Positions 27,967 through 38,588 of a stretch of 64,000 nt of DNA are shown one piece after another; the stretch's first letter is position 1; each line of letters begins with the position of its first letter. Made by a program: the position numbers and the translations under genes. A model generated the notes under the pieces. That model had not been told where the DNA came from and did no database searches. It saw only the letters and a program-made list of their open reading frames with translations. This stretch comes from Gammaproteobacteria bacterium (GTDB lineage: Bacteria; Pseudomonadota; Gammaproteobacteria; Pseudomonadales; Azotimanducaceae): the NCBI GenBank assembly GCA_027297435.1, contig JAPUIA010000044.1:1-64000 (forward strand), in the 5' to 3' direction.

Positions 27967-29205
27967 ATGTACGTGCTCAAATCGGTTGCCGCGAGCGTCG
28001 GCACGCGTTATGCGTTCGCTCGGCAAAGCTCGATATCGACCATTGGGTTCATTGCGATTTGCGGCCTCGCCTTGAGCGTGGCCGTACTCGTGGTCGTCGT
28101 TTCGGTGGTGAATGGTTTTGAGCGGGAGCTGCGCGAACGGGTGTTCGGCGTGTTGCCGCACCTGAGCCTCTATGGGCGCCAGCCGCTCAGCTTGCGTGCT
28201 GATGACATCGAAGCGTTGCGCGGGCTGCCTCTGGTGGCGTCCGCAGCCGCGTTCGTGCAGGGCGCGGGTTTAGTCGCAAGCGGTGACAAGGTCCAAGGTG
28301 TGTTGCTGACCGGCATCGAGCCAGGCGGCTACAGCAGCGTCTCTGATCTCGAACGTTACCTCGTTTACGGTGATCTGGACCGGCTGACGCCAGGCACCTA
28401 CGGGGTGATATTGGGGCAGCGTTTAGCGCGTCAGTTGCGTGTCGGCGTCGGGGACAAGGTAACGATCGTGCTGCCGAGCGCAACCGTCACGCCCGCCGGC
28501 ATGTTTCCCCGGCAAAAACGCTTCGACGTCATCGATCTCATGCACTCTCAAAGCGATCTGGACAGTCGGGGTGCGTACGTACACATTGCGGATGCGCAGC
28601 GTTTGTTTCGCTTGGGCGCGCAGATACACGGTTACCAGCTGAAGCTGCACGATCTTTTCATGGCCACTCAGGCCGCCCGTGAAAGCCTTGTTGCGCTCGG
28701 CCAAGAGCGGGTGTTTGCGCGCAGCTGGATGCGCACCCATGGCAACCTATACCAAGCGATCGGCATGCAAAAGGCGACGATGTTCGTACTGCTCGCGTTC
28801 CTGATAGCGGTCGCCGCCATCAACCTCGTCTCGACGCTGGTTATGGTCGTGGAGCAACGCGGGGCGGACGTTGCGATACTCAAGACCCTAGGCGCACGCA
28901 CCTCGACCGTGATTGGCAGCTTTCTCGTCTTGGGCATTTTGATCGGCGGCGTTGGTACGCTCTTGGGGCTTGGGGTGGGTATCGGTATCGCGAGTGCGCT
29001 ACCGGGATTCTTCGCCTGGGTAAACGAGCGTTTCACGCTCGATTTGATGAACCAGTACTTCGTCACGTATCTGCCCGTGGACATCCAGTCATCCGACATC
29101 GTCAGCATCGCGCTCACCGCCTTTGTGCTGTGCCTGTTGAGCACCTTGTACCCGGCCTGGCGAGTCGCTCGGTTACTGCCGAGTCGAGTGCTAGCGCATG
29201 AGTGA
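27967..29205 (+). CDS. lolC: lipoprotein-releasing ABC transporter permease
   Basis: FIAICGLALSVAVLVVVVSVVNGFERELRERVFGVLPH; C-terminal FtsX-like TMs; upstream of lolD. Confidence 0.9.
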   Translation: MYVLKSVAASVGTRYAFARQSSISTIGFIAICGLALSVAVLVVVVSVVNGFERELRERVFGVLPHLSLYGRQPLSLRADDIEALRGLPLVASAAAFVQGAGLVASGDKVQGVLLTGIEPGGYSSVSDLERYLVYGDLDRLTPGTYGVILGQRLARQLRVGVGDKVTIVLPSATVTPAGMFPRQKRFDVIDLMHSQSDLDSRGAYVHIADAQRLFRLGAQIHGYQLKLHDLFMATQAARESLVALGQERVFARSWMRTHGNLYQAIGMQKATMFVLLAFLIAVAAINLVSTLVMVVEQRGADVAILKTLGARTSTVIGSFLVLGILIGGVGTLLGLGVGIGIASALPGFFAWVNERFTLDLMNQYFVTYLPVDIQSSDIVSIALTAFVLCLLSTLYPAWRVARLLPSRVLAHE

Positions 29206-29881
29206 GCCGATACTGCAGGCGCACGATCTGCATAAGGCCTTCGAGCAGGGGACTGAACGCTTACCCGTGCTGAGAGGAGCAACGTGCGTGATCGAAGCGG
29301 GCGAGCGCGTAGCCATTGTGGGCCGTTCCGGATCCGGTAAGAGTACTTTGCTGCATATCCTGGCCGGGCTGGACGATCCCGATGCGGGCGAGGTTCGTAT
29401 CGCCGGCGAGGCGCTCACCGCGGCAGCCGTCGGTGAGCGTGCCGCGCTCAGGAATCGCTACATGGGATTCGTCTATCAACTGCACCATCTGCTGCCGGAG
29501 TTTAGCGCTGCCGAAAACGTTGCGATGTCACTGCGACTCGGAGGCATGGCACCCAAGGAGGCAATGGACAACGCCGTCGAGATGTTGGTGTTGGTGGGAC
29601 TGGCACAACGCACGACACACAGACCGGCCGCATTGTCGGGAGGCGAGCGGCAGCGTGTCGCGGTCGCGCGAGCGTTGGTTGGCAACCCCCGCGTGATCCT
29701 GGCGGACGAACCAACCGGCAATCTCGACAAGGACAATGCGCGCCAAGTGTTTGAACTCATGTGTCGACTGAGTGACGAAACCGGCGTCGCCTTCGTGATG
29801 GTCACCCACGATGAAGGAATGGTGGACGGCATGCACCGAGTCTTACGCTTGGATGGCGGTATCTTGTCGTCTTTACCATGA
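29198..29881 (+). CDS. lolD: lipoprotein-releasing ABC transporter ATP-binding protein
   Basis: GRSGSGKSTLLHILAGLDDPDAGEV; LSGGERQRVAVARALVGNPRVILADEPTGNLD. Confidence 0.93.
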   Translation: MSEPILQAHDLHKAFEQGTERLPVLRGATCVIEAGERVAIVGRSGSGKSTLLHILAGLDDPDAGEVRIAGEALTAAAVGERAALRNRYMGFVYQLHHLLPEFSAAENVAMSLRLGGMAPKEAMDNAVEMLVLVGLAQRTTHRPAALSGGERQRVAVARALVGNPRVILADEPTGNLDKDNARQVFELMCRLSDETGVAFVMVTHDEGMVDGMHRVLRLDGGILSSLP

Positions 29882-31074
29882 GTGTTGCGCTCTATGTGGC
29901 GTCCCGCTATCTCACCGGTGGACGCAACCACTACGCACGCTTCGTTACGTGGGTGTCGCTCGTCGGTCTTGCGCTCGGCGTGTTGGTGCTGACGGTGGTG
30001 GTGAGCGTGATGAACGGTTTCGATGCCGAGTTACGTTTACGTATTTTGGGCACCGTGCCCCACGTCGTCTTGACGAGCCGCACGGAGTCGAGCGAGCTGT
30101 TGGATGCGGTGATCGAAGACGTGGACGTCACCTCTGCGTATCGATTTTTCAGTGCTGCCGGCATGGTGAGCAAGAATGCTGCGGTCAATCCCGTCACGAT
30201 ATTCGGGCTCGACGGCGCAGGCGCTCGAGAGCTCGCTCAAGTCGCCGACAACATGGTGGTATCGACCCTGTCTCAGGCGCTTGCCGAGCCCGGCGGCATC
30301 GTCATGGGTGTACAGCTTGCAACGCATATCGGCCTGCTCTTGGGTGATGACGTGATGCTCGTGGTCTCGGAGTCCGTGAACGGATCGGTGCGGGCGAAGT
30401 TGAAACGCTTTCGTTTGACCGGTGCTTTCGAGATAGGGGCTGATTTTGATTACACGCTGGTGTTAGTCGCCCGCGACGCGTTCTCCGAGACGGAACGAGC
30501 CCGAATGGGCACCGATGGCATTCGCGTGCAACTAATCGATCCCATGCAGGCGGGCGCGTTCGCCGACCGTTGGCGCGGTATCGCGTCCGACGTGGTGACG
30601 TGGACAGACAGCTACGGAGCGCTGTTCCAGGCCGTGAGGGTCGAAAAGGTGTTGATGTTCCTCATACTTTTGTTGGTGGTGGCGGTGGCGGGCTTCAACA
30701 TCGTTTCCGGTCAGACCATGGTTGTCCACGACAAACAGGCCGACATCGCCATTCTGCGGACGTTGGGGGCCACGGCGAGCGAGGTGCAACGCATCTTTCT
30801 GCTGCAGGGCATCGTGATTGCTTCTCTCGGGATCGTCGTTGGACTGGCGCTCGGAGTTCTGGTGGCGGCCAACATCGCGACATTGGTCGCCACTGTAGAG
30901 GCGTGGTTCGGGTTTCGACTGCTCGAAGGGTCGTACTTTGTCGCCGTGCCGTCGCGAGTCTTGCTCGAAGACTTGTGGGTCATCGGCGGATTGTCGTGGT
31001 TGCTCTGTCTGCTAGCTGCCTGGATACCGGCACGGCGGGCAACCGAGCAGAACCCGGTGGAGGGTCTGCACTGA
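29878..31074 (+). CDS. lolE: lipoprotein-releasing ABC transporter permease
   Basis: FVTWVSLVGLALGVLVLTVVVSVMNGFDAELRLRILGTVPH; FtsX-like; follows lolD. Confidence 0.9.
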   Translation: MSVALYVASRYLTGGRNHYARFVTWVSLVGLALGVLVLTVVVSVMNGFDAELRLRILGTVPHVVLTSRTESSELLDAVIEDVDVTSAYRFFSAAGMVSKNAAVNPVTIFGLDGAGARELAQVADNMVVSTLSQALAEPGGIVMGVQLATHIGLLLGDDVMLVVSESVNGSVRAKLKRFRLTGAFEIGADFDYTLVLVARDAFSETERARMGTDGIRVQLIDPMQAGAFADRWRGIASDVVTWTDSYGALFQAVRVEKVLMFLILLLVVAVAGFNIVSGQTMVVHDKQADIAILRTLGATASEVQRIFLLQGIVIASLGIVVGLALGVLVAANIATLVATVEAWFGFRLLEGSYFVAVPSRVLLEDLWVIGGLSWLLCLLAAWIPARRATEQNPVEGLH

Positions 31075-31075
31075 T

Positions 31076-31621
31076 TTAATCGGCGTGGGGTATGGCGTCG
31101 CGGCGCTGCTGGCGCCTGGCGCGCCGCTCTCGCCAACGACGGATCACGTGCATACGCCACGCGACACGTACCGCGATGAATCCAGTGATCCCCAATACCC
31201 ACCCGCACAGTAAAGAACCGAAAAGCAACGGATAGCCAATGGTGTCTAGGTTGTCGAATAGCCACTCGAAGCTGAGTTCGACGGATTCAACCTCGAGTCG
31301 CATGTCGAGCAACCACGCACCGAGTCGGTAGGCAAAGTAGAACATGGGTGCGATCGTCAACGGGTTGGTGATCCAGACCAACGCAACCGACAGTGGCAGG
31401 TGGCATCGCGACGCGACGGCCAGTACCCCGGCCACGAGCATTTGAAACGGTATCGGCAAGAAGGCGCAGAACAAACCGATAAACGTAGCGCCTGCAACCG
31501 AGCGGCGATGCAGGTGCCAGATCTCAGGATTGTTGAGGAGAACGCCTAAGGGACGCAGGGCAGGGTGCTTACGCAATTCCTTGGGATCTAGCAGATACCG
31601 GCGGAGGAACTTCTTTGGCAT
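31076..31621 (-). CDS. DUF2062 domain protein
   Basis: MPKKFLRRYL...FIGLFCAFLPIPFQMLVAGVLAVASRCHLPLSVALVWITNPLT. Confidence 0.85.
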   Translation of the reverse strand: MPKKFLRRYLLDPKELRKHPALRPLGVLLNNPEIWHLHRRSVAGATFIGLFCAFLPIPFQMLVAGVLAVASRCHLPLSVALVWITNPLTIAPMFYFAYRLGAWLLDMRLEVESVELSFEWLFDNLDTIGYPLLFGSLLCGWVLGITGFIAVRVAWRMHVIRRWRERRARRQQRRDAIPHAD

Positions 31622-31657
31622 AACTGAAATTATGCATGGTTCCGCCGTTCGGCGTAC

Positions 31658-33817
31658 ATGAAGGATACTGCCCGTCGTCGTATGGTGCTTTGGTTTGCCG
31701 TCGTATTCCTGGTGATCTGCCGGGTCGTGACGGCCGCGTGGTTTGCGCTCGAGGACCGGGTTCCTCACTGCGTCGGGGACGCGACCCGGCAATTGGACGT
31801 GGCTCTATTGCGTGTGGATGCAGTGGCCGGCGGGCGTAGCCGTCTGCATGCGCGCGTCGTCGACGACCGCGTGCCGGGCTGCGTCGACCTAACCGGTAAG
31901 CAACTGCGGTTGAATTGGTACTACCCCCCGTCCCTCGCGGTTGGAGAGGTGTGGCGAATCGCGGCGGTTGTACGATCACCTTGGGGGTATCAGAACCCGG
32001 GGGGCTTCGATTATGAACGGTGGCTGATGAGCGAAGGCTTGGCCGGCACCGGCTACGTTCGACAAGGTCGACTCGTGCGTGCGGCGCACCCGCGACTCGT
32101 TGATCGGTACAGGGCTTGGGTAGCCAAGCTGCTTGCGCCCCTGCAGCATCGCGGCTACCTACAAGCACTTGCCACCGGCCAGAGCAATCTGATGACCGAG
32201 CAAGATTGGATCACGCTCAGACGTACCGGCACGGTTCACCTGATGGTGATCTCCGGCCTGCACGTCGGGTTGATTGCCGTGTTCGGTTACTACTTTGGGC
32301 TGGTCGTCGCGCGCTGCGTTCCCGGTATGACGCTATGGGTAACCGCAGGTAACTGCGCCGCGGCCACCTCGATCCTTTGTGCGCTGAGTTACACGTGGAT
32401 GTCCGGCATGCAGGTAGCGGCGGTGCGAGCCTGTGTCATGACTACGTGCGGGACAATCGTGATCGCTCTGGGTCGGCCCGTACCCGTGCACGGCTGGCTG
32501 TTGGCTGCGGCGGTGTGCGTACTCGCCATCTATCCGCAGTCGATTCTCGATCAGGGTTTTTGGCTGTCTTTCGGAGCGGTGCTGGTGCTCGTCATCGGGC
32601 TCGCGAACCGGTTCCCGCGATCGGGGCGAGCCGCTAGTCTGATCCAAGCTCAATACCTGATGTTGCTCGGTATGACGCCTCTCGTAGCGATTGTCGTCGG
32701 CGAGATATCCACGATCGCCGGCCCTGCCAATCTGGTCGCGGTGCCGATGGTGTCGTTGGTCATCGTGCCCCTGGTGATGCTCGGAGTCGTTGGATCGGCT
32801 CTGGATGTCGATCTCGGTCTGTTCGCTTGGTCCGGTGCCGATGCGACGCTGTCCCTGCTATTGCAAGTCTTGAGGTTCCTCGGCGCGTTCGACACCCAGG
32901 TGGTCGACGCCGAGTCATGGTTGGGCGCAGCCTCATTGCTGGGTGTGGGCTTGATACTGGTCGCGCCGAATCGGCGCTCGGCGATGTGCGTCGTGCCGAT
33001 GTGGGCGAGTTGGATGATCATCAGTATCGTCAGCGTCGAGCCGGGCGAGGTCCGGGTGACCGCGCTGGATGTCGGCCAAGGCAGTGCTGCGTTGATCGAT
33101 ACCGCGAGCCACCGGTTATTGTTCGATGCCGGCGCGCGTTTCCCATCGGGTTTCGACCTGGGCGACGCCGTCGTCGTACCGGCAATTGCGGTAACGGGTA
33201 CCCGGCGTCTGGACAAGCTTGTCGTCAGTCACGGCGACAGCGATCATGCTGGAGGTGTTCGGGCGGTCAGCGCGCGCGTGCCCACCGGGGAGTTGGTCGC
33301 GCCCAGCGGAGACCTGGCTTCGGGGCGTTGCGAAAGGGGACAAAGATGGCTGTGGGATGGTGTGCGTTTCGAATTCCTACACCCGAGCGCCAATCGTGGC
33401 AGCCCGAGTGATCGAGCCGAAAACAACGCGTCCTGCGTCTTGTTGGTGACTGCCGGAGAGCGTCACGTCCTCCTGACCGGCGACATCGAGCGGTTGGTCG
33501 AGGTTGGCCTGTTGTCGCACCTACCTTCGCCCATTGACGTCGTGTTTGCTCCTCACCACGGCAGCGCGACCTCATCTTCCCCTCGTTTCGTTGCCGCTAC
33601 CCGGCCACGCGTCGTCATCGTGAGTGCTGGCTTTCGCAATCGCTATGGCCACCCGCATCCGGATGTCGTGGCGCGGTACGTTGCCGTCGGTGCTAGCGTC
33701 TGGGTCACTGGCCGCGATGGCGCCCTGGTGTGGGAGTCCCAGCGACCGTTGGACGTCAAGGCATGGCGCCATTCCCGTAATGCATGGTGGGTCAATCGAC
33801 CACCGCCCAGTCCGTGA
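31658..33817 (+). CDS. comEC: DNA internalization ComEC/Rec2 family protein
   Basis: VHLMVISGLHVGLIA; C-terminal metallo-beta-lactamase ALDVGQGSAALID, SHGDSDHAGG, FAPHHGSATSSS. Confidence 0.92.
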   Translation: MKDTARRRMVLWFAVVFLVICRVVTAAWFALEDRVPHCVGDATRQLDVALLRVDAVAGGRSRLHARVVDDRVPGCVDLTGKQLRLNWYYPPSLAVGEVWRIAAVVRSPWGYQNPGGFDYERWLMSEGLAGTGYVRQGRLVRAAHPRLVDRYRAWVAKLLAPLQHRGYLQALATGQSNLMTEQDWITLRRTGTVHLMVISGLHVGLIAVFGYYFGLVVARCVPGMTLWVTAGNCAAATSILCALSYTWMSGMQVAAVRACVMTTCGTIVIALGRPVPVHGWLLAAAVCVLAIYPQSILDQGFWLSFGAVLVLVIGLANRFPRSGRAASLIQAQYLMLLGMTPLVAIVVGEISTIAGPANLVAVPMVSLVIVPLVMLGVVGSALDVDLGLFAWSGADATLSLLLQVLRFLGAFDTQVVDAESWLGAASLLGVGLILVAPNRRSAMCVVPMWASWMIISIVSVEPGEVRVTALDVGQGSAALIDTASHRLLFDAGARFPSGFDLGDAVVVPAIAVTGTRRLDKLVVSHGDSDHAGGVRAVSARVPTGELVAPSGDLASGRCERGQRWLWDGVRFEFLHPSANRGSPSDRAENNASCVLLVTAGERHVLLTGDIERLVEVGLLSHLPSPIDVVFAPHHGSATSSSPRFVAATRPRVVIVSAGFRNRYGHPHPDVVARYVAVGASVWVTGRDGALVWESQRPLDVKAWRHSRNAWWVNRPPPSP

Positions 33818-33834
33818 AATTGTTAGACGCGCCC

Positions 33835-34590
33835 CTACGATACCGCAATGAGGGCTTCGTCGAACAGGCGTCGTAATGCGAGTTTCGCTGCGTCGCGGTA
33901 AAGGTCCGAGGCAAACGTCGCCTCTTCAACATCTCGCTGGCGACTGATCCAGCGAAGCTCCTTGTAGACGGAATCGTCGGGCAGCCGACATCGATTCTCG
34001 GTGACTCGGTAAAGATGGATCATGCGCATGACGGCGGCTTCGGGAAGCACCACGTTGGGCGTGCTGTCGATGGCCAATGTCGCTTCGAACGTCGGCGCTT
34101 CGAAGCCGAACTGGTGGTTCAGAAACGCTTGCGCCGCGGCTTGCCAGTCTTCGCCAACGATCAGGTACGTGCCGGGGAACAGCCACTTGCCGTTCTGTTG
34201 TAGCGTGAGAATTTGTGTTTCTGCGTTGACCACCACGATGCTCTGATGCACCTGGAAATAGTCTCGACCGATGGCGAGTTCTTCGCGCAAGCGCTGCACG
34301 CTCGTCCAGAGATGCGTGCCTGTGGCGTTCGTGAAGGCAAGGCCGATACCGTCTGCCTCGACTCGTTGGACCTCCATGTCAACGGTGGGCGTCGGTTGGT
34401 TGTCGACGCTATTCGAGTTGAGCAGCGTCACTTTGAGTTTGGCACCGCGTTTGATTTTGGGGTCGTCGAGGTGGACGAATACGCCACCTTCCGAGGCGTC
34501 TCGAGCCATCGCCCGGGTCTGGCCGATGGATGGATGCTTGATCCCGACGAGCAAGGGAATCTGAACCCGCGGATGCTGTCTTCGCTCCAT
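33835..34590 (-). CDS. PilZ-like domain protein
   Basis: [44 protein letters not shown]. Confidence 0.75.
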   Translation of the reverse strand: MERRQHPRVQIPLLVGIKHPSIGQTRAMARDASEGGVFVHLDDPKIKRGAKLKVTLLNSNSVDNQPTPTVDMEVQRVEADGIGLAFTNATGTHLWTSVQRLREELAIGRDYFQVHQSIVVVNAETQILTLQQNGKWLFPGTYLIVGEDWQAAAQAFLNHQFGFEAPTFEATLAIDSTPNVVLPEAAVMRMIHLYRVTENRCRLPDDSVYKELRWISRQRDVEEATFASDLYRDAAKLALRRLFDEALIAVS

Positions 34591-34597
34591 CTACCCA

Positions 34598-34623
34598 TTG
34601 AAAAACGGAAAAACGGCCACATT
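34598..34623 (+). promoter_or_regulatory. predicted sigma-32 (RpoH)-type promoter for clpB
   Basis: TTGAAA (34598-34603), 13-nt spacer, CCACATT (34617-34623), close to heat-shock consensus CTTGAAA-N-CCCCAT. Confidence 0.5.
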
Positions 34624-34659
34624 GTAGCAGCAGTAAATTTCAGAGGATGTGCGGTGCGC

Positions 34660-37221
34660 ATGGATCGAATGACAACGCGGTTGCAAAACGCGCTGGCCGA
34701 TGCCCAATCGTTGGCTGCGGGGGGCGATCACGCCGCTATCGAGCCGGTGCATTTGTTAGCCGTGCTGGTAGAGCCCGGACCAGGAACCCTGCTGCCGTTG
34801 TTGGTTCAAGCCGGGGGCCATAGCGACAAGATCGCCGAAGGCGTAGCGCTTGCCCTGGACCAGCTTGCGACGTTGTCCAATCCGACCGGCGACATACAGC
34901 CCTCCCAAGCGCTGGCGCGCACACTTACGTTGGCCGATGGGTTTCGTCAGAAGGCGGGAGATCAGTATCTGTCGAGCGAGGTGGTGCTGCGCGCGCTCGC
35001 AAATGACACGTTAGTGAACCGGACGTTGAGCGACGCGGGCGTCGATCCAACGCTACTCGACAAAGCGATCGACGCCTCCCGCGGTGGCGAGACCGTGAGC
35101 GATCCCAACGCCGAAGAGCACCGCGAGGCGCTGAACAAGTACACGATTGATCTCACGGAGCTGGCCGAGCGGGGCAAGCTAGACCCGGTCATCGGTCGCG
35201 ACGACGAGATTCGCCGTACGGTGCAAGTGCTGCAGCGACGTACCAAGAACAATCCGGTTCTCATCGGCGAGCCGGGCGTAGGCAAGACCGCGATTGTCGA
35301 AGGTCTCGCACAACGCATATTGAACGGCGAGGTACCGGAAGGTCTGAAACACAAACGTATTCTGTCGCTCGACCTGGGTGCGCTGATCGCGGGAGCGAAG
35401 TTTCGCGGCGAGTTCGAAGAGCGTCTAAAAGCGGTGCTCAACGAACTCGCGAAACAGGAAGGCAACGTCATTCTGTTCATAGACGAATTGCACACGGTGG
35501 TTGGTGCTGGGAAAGCCGAAGGTTCGATGGATGCGGGCAACATGCTAAAGCCCGCACTGGCCAGGGGCGAACTACACAGCGTCGGCGCGACGACGCTCGA
35601 TGAATATCGCCAGTACGTTGAAAAGGATGCTGCGTTGGAGCGACGTTTCCAGAAAGTGCTCGTGGACGAACCGAGCGTTGAAGACACCATCGCGATCCTT
35701 CGCGGGTTGAAGGAACGCTACGAGTTACATCACGCGGTAGACATCACCGACCCGGCCATCGTCGCCGCAGCACGACTGTCGCACCGGTATATTACCGATC
35801 GGCAGCTACCGGACAAGGCCATCGACCTCATCGATGAGGCGGCGAGTCGCATTCGCATGGAAATGGATTCCAAGCCTGAGTCGATGGATCGGCTGGAAAG
35901 ACGCCTGATCCAACAGAAGATGGAGGTCGAGGCGTTAAAGAAAGAGAGCGACGACGCGAGCAAACGCCGTCTCGATGTCCTGCAAAAAAGTGTCGCAGAA
36001 CTCGAAAAAGAATATGCCGACCTCGAGGAAATCTGGACCGCCGAGAAATCTTCGTTGCGCGGTATGCAGGACATCAAAGAAGAGCTTGAAGCCGCCCGCA
36101 GCGCGTTTGAAGTCGCGCGACGTTCGGGCGATCTCGCCCAGATGTCGGAACTACAGTATGGACGGATTCCCGAGCTCGAGCGCCGTCTCGCGGACGCATC
36201 GGCACCTCAAACGCACCAATTGCTGCGCAACAGCGTGAATGAAGAAGAGATCGGCGAGGTCGTCTCGAAGTGGACGGGCATCCCGCTCACCAAGCTCCTC
36301 GAGGGTGAAAAGGAGAAGTTGCTGCAACTCGAAGCGCAACTACACCAGCGGGTCGTCGGTCAGGATGAGGCCATTACGCTCGTGGCGGATGCGGTTCGCC
36401 GCTCGCGGGCCGGGTTGTCCGATCCCAAACGGCCCAACGGTTCGTTCATGTTTCTTGGCCCCACCGGAGTGGGTAAGACTGAACTGTGCAAGGCGCTCGC
36501 AGAAGTGCTTTTCGACAGTGAAGATGCATTGCTCAGAATCGACATGTCGGAGTTCATGGAGAAACACTCGGTAGCGCGCCTGATAGGCGCTCCTCCGGGT
36601 TACGTCGGCTATGAAGAGGGTGGGTATTTGACCGAAAAGGTGCGCCGTCGACCCTACTCGCTGATCCTGCTCGACGAGATCGAGAAGGCTCACTCTGATG
36701 TGTTGAACATCTTGTTACAAGTACTCGATGATGGTCGGTTGACCGACGGTCATGGACGAACCGTTGATTTTCGCAATTGCGTGCTCGTGATGACGTCCAA
36801 CTTAGGCTCCGAAGCGATACAGGCGATGACCGAGAGTGGCGATCTGAGTCGCTTGAAGGAAACCGTGTTGGGCGTCGTCAGCCAACATTTTCGACCCGAG
36901 TTCATCAACCGGATCGACGATATGGTGGTATTTCATCCGTTGAGCAAAGAACAAGTCGCTGAAATAGCCAAGCTACAGCTGGAGATCTTACGGGGCCGCC
37001 TGCGCGAGCAGCGCCTGCACCTCTCGCTGCAAACAGCGGCTATCAAGGCGCTCGTGGAGGAAGGCTACGATCCCGTGTACGGAGCGCGACCCCTCAAACG
37101 GGTCATCCAGAAACGCATTGAGAATCCGTTGGCAACAGCGCTGTTGGCCGGAAGTTACGCGCCAGACCAAGAGGTCGTCGTCAGCTACGAGAACGGCGAC
37201 TTCCAGTTCACCGCAAGCTAA
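34660..37221 (+). CDS. clpB: ATP-dependent chaperone ClpB
   Basis: Two AAA modules: [18 protein letters not shown] and [16 protein letters not shown]; middle coiled-coil domain; ORF starts upstream at 34213 but Met at 34660 fits ClpB N-domain. Confidence 0.95.
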   Translation: MDRMTTRLQNALADAQSLAAGGDHAAIEPVHLLAVLVEPGPGTLLPLLVQAGGHSDKIAEGVALALDQLATLSNPTGDIQPSQALARTLTLADGFRQKAGDQYLSSEVVLRALANDTLVNRTLSDAGVDPTLLDKAIDASRGGETVSDPNAEEHREALNKYTIDLTELAERGKLDPVIGRDDEIRRTVQVLQRRTKNNPVLIGEPGVGKTAIVEGLAQRILNGEVPEGLKHKRILSLDLGALIAGAKFRGEFEERLKAVLNELAKQEGNVILFIDELHTVVGAGKAEGSMDAGNMLKPALARGELHSVGATTLDEYRQYVEKDAALERRFQKVLVDEPSVEDTIAILRGLKERYELHHAVDITDPAIVAAARLSHRYITDRQLPDKAIDLIDEAASRIRMEMDSKPESMDRLERRLIQQKMEVEALKKESDDASKRRLDVLQKSVAELEKEYADLEEIWTAEKSSLRGMQDIKEELEAARSAFEVARRSGDLAQMSELQYGRIPELERRLADASAPQTHQLLRNSVNEEEIGEVVSKWTGIPLTKLLEGEKEKLLQLEAQLHQRVVGQDEAITLVADAVRRSRAGLSDPKRPNGSFMFLGPTGVGKTELCKALAEVLFDSEDALLRIDMSEFMEKHSVARLIGAPPGYVGYEEGGYLTEKVRRRPYSLILLDEIEKAHSDVLNILLQVLDDGRLTDGHGRTVDFRNCVLVMTSNLGSEAIQAMTESGDLSRLKETVLGVVSQHFRPEFINRIDDMVVFHPLSKEQVAEIAKLQLEILRGRLREQRLHLSLQTAAIKALVEEGYDPVYGARPLKRVIQKRIENPLATALLAGSYAPDQEVVVSYENGDFQFTAS

Positions 37222-37236
37222 TGTTTTCGGTAAAAG

Positions 37237-37256
37237 TATTGTATATATATACAGTA
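37237..37256. promoter_or_regulatory. LexA (SOS) box
   Basis: TATTGTATATATATACAGTA: 19/20 match to TACTGTATATATATACAGTA. Confidence 0.75.
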
Positions 37257-37275
37257 ATTGCTATGGTGATTCGCC

Positions 37276-37611
37276 ATGGTGATTAGGCAACCAGATAGTC
37301 AACTTGGTAAGAGCCTGCCTCGCCTTGGGGCTACTTACGAGGGCATTGGCCGAGGCTCCGGGCACGGTGAGACCCTACCGCTTTTCGCCGAGTTGCCGGA
37401 CTCGAAACCACCCGATGTCGCGCCCGCGCAATCGCAACACCCAGTAGAAGCCGCAGCCGACAAGCACCTGCGCGCCGCGCGACGTCTCGCCAAGGCGATA
37501 CGCCGGTTGCCTGATCAGTCGGACCAGCAAGTCAAAACGGGTCGGGCGATCTGTCGACACCTCATCGCGCTCTTAGAGGGCGACGTCAAGGGTGGCGGAA
37601 CGCGCCACTGA
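37276..37611 (+). CDS. hypothetical protein, putatively SOS-regulated
   Basis: 111-aa ORF starting 20 bp after the LexA box; no family recognised. Confidence 0.5.
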   Translation: MVIRQPDSQLGKSLPRLGATYEGIGRGSGHGETLPLFAELPDSKPPDVAPAQSQHPVEAAADKHLRAARRLAKAIRRLPDQSDQQVKTGRAICRHLIALLEGDVKGGGTRH

Positions 37612-37747
37612 AAGACCACGATCCTTGCCCTTGTCCTTGCCAATGCGGGCACCAGAAAACAGAGTTGCTGCAATGTGAATTCTTCGCTTGTAGTACGGCT
37701 TCAGATCCCTAATATCGCCCCATCAAGAACGCTGGACATGGATATCC

Positions 37748-38578
37748 ATGATCAAGAAGTGCCTGTTCCCGGTCGCTGGCTACGGCACGCGGTTTCTACC
37801 GGCGACAAAAGCCATGCCCAAAGAGATCCTGCCGATACTCAATAAGCCGCTCGTACAATATGGCGTCGAAGAGGCAATGCAGGCGGGGCTGACGGATATC
37901 GGATTCGTTACCGGTCGCGGCAAGCGTGCTATCGAAGACCATTTCGATGTTAGCTATGAGCTCGAGCATCAGATTCACGGCAGCGGCAAAGAGAAGTTGC
38001 TCACCGGAATTCGCGAACTCATTGAGTCCTGCAGGTTCTCCTATACGCGCCAGATCACCATGCGGGGTCTGGGTCACGCGATCTTGAGTGGACGGACGCT
38101 GGTTGGCGATGAACCCTTCGGCGTGGTGCTGGCCGACGATTTATGTTTCGGGGAAGATCAGGGCGTGCTCGAACAAATGGTCGGTGTTTTCAAACAGTTT
38201 CACTGCAGCATTGTTGCCGTACAAGAAGTTCCCATGGAAGAAACCCACCGGTATGGCGTCATTGAGGGCGAGACACTTTCCGACAAGCTGTTCCGCGTCA
38301 CCGACATGGTCGAAAAACCTGCCCAGGGGTGTGCGCCGAGCAACCTAGCCATTATCGGTCGTTACATACTCACGCCGGATATCTTCGACATTCTGGAGGC
38401 GACCGAAGCGGGCAAGGACGGCGAGATACAGATCACCGATGCGTTGCTGCAGCAGGCACGCGACGGCAGTGTCATCGCGTACAAGTTCGATGGTACGCGA
38501 TTCGATTGTGGCTCCGTCGAAGGGTTCGTTGATGCCACCAACTACTGCTACCAAAACCACTACGTGCCGCAGGGTTGA
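37748..38578 (+). CDS. galU: UTP--glucose-1-phosphate uridylyltransferase
   Basis: KKCLFPVAGYGTRFLPATKAMPKEILPILNKPLVQYGVEEAMQAG. Confidence 0.95.
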   Translation: MIKKCLFPVAGYGTRFLPATKAMPKEILPILNKPLVQYGVEEAMQAGLTDIGFVTGRGKRAIEDHFDVSYELEHQIHGSGKEKLLTGIRELIESCRFSYTRQITMRGLGHAILSGRTLVGDEPFGVVLADDLCFGEDQGVLEQMVGVFKQFHCSIVAVQEVPMEETHRYGVIEGETLSDKLFRVTDMVEKPAQGCAPSNLAIIGRYILTPDIFDILEATEAGKDGEIQITDALLQQARDGSVIAYKFDGTRFDCGSVEGFVDATNYCYQNHYVPQG

Positions 38579-38588
38579 AAACCGGTCT

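Noticed and set aside
37276-37611. Calling the SOS ORF SulA
   Set aside because: Only a short LPLFAELP resemblance near the N-terminus; the rest does not look like SulA
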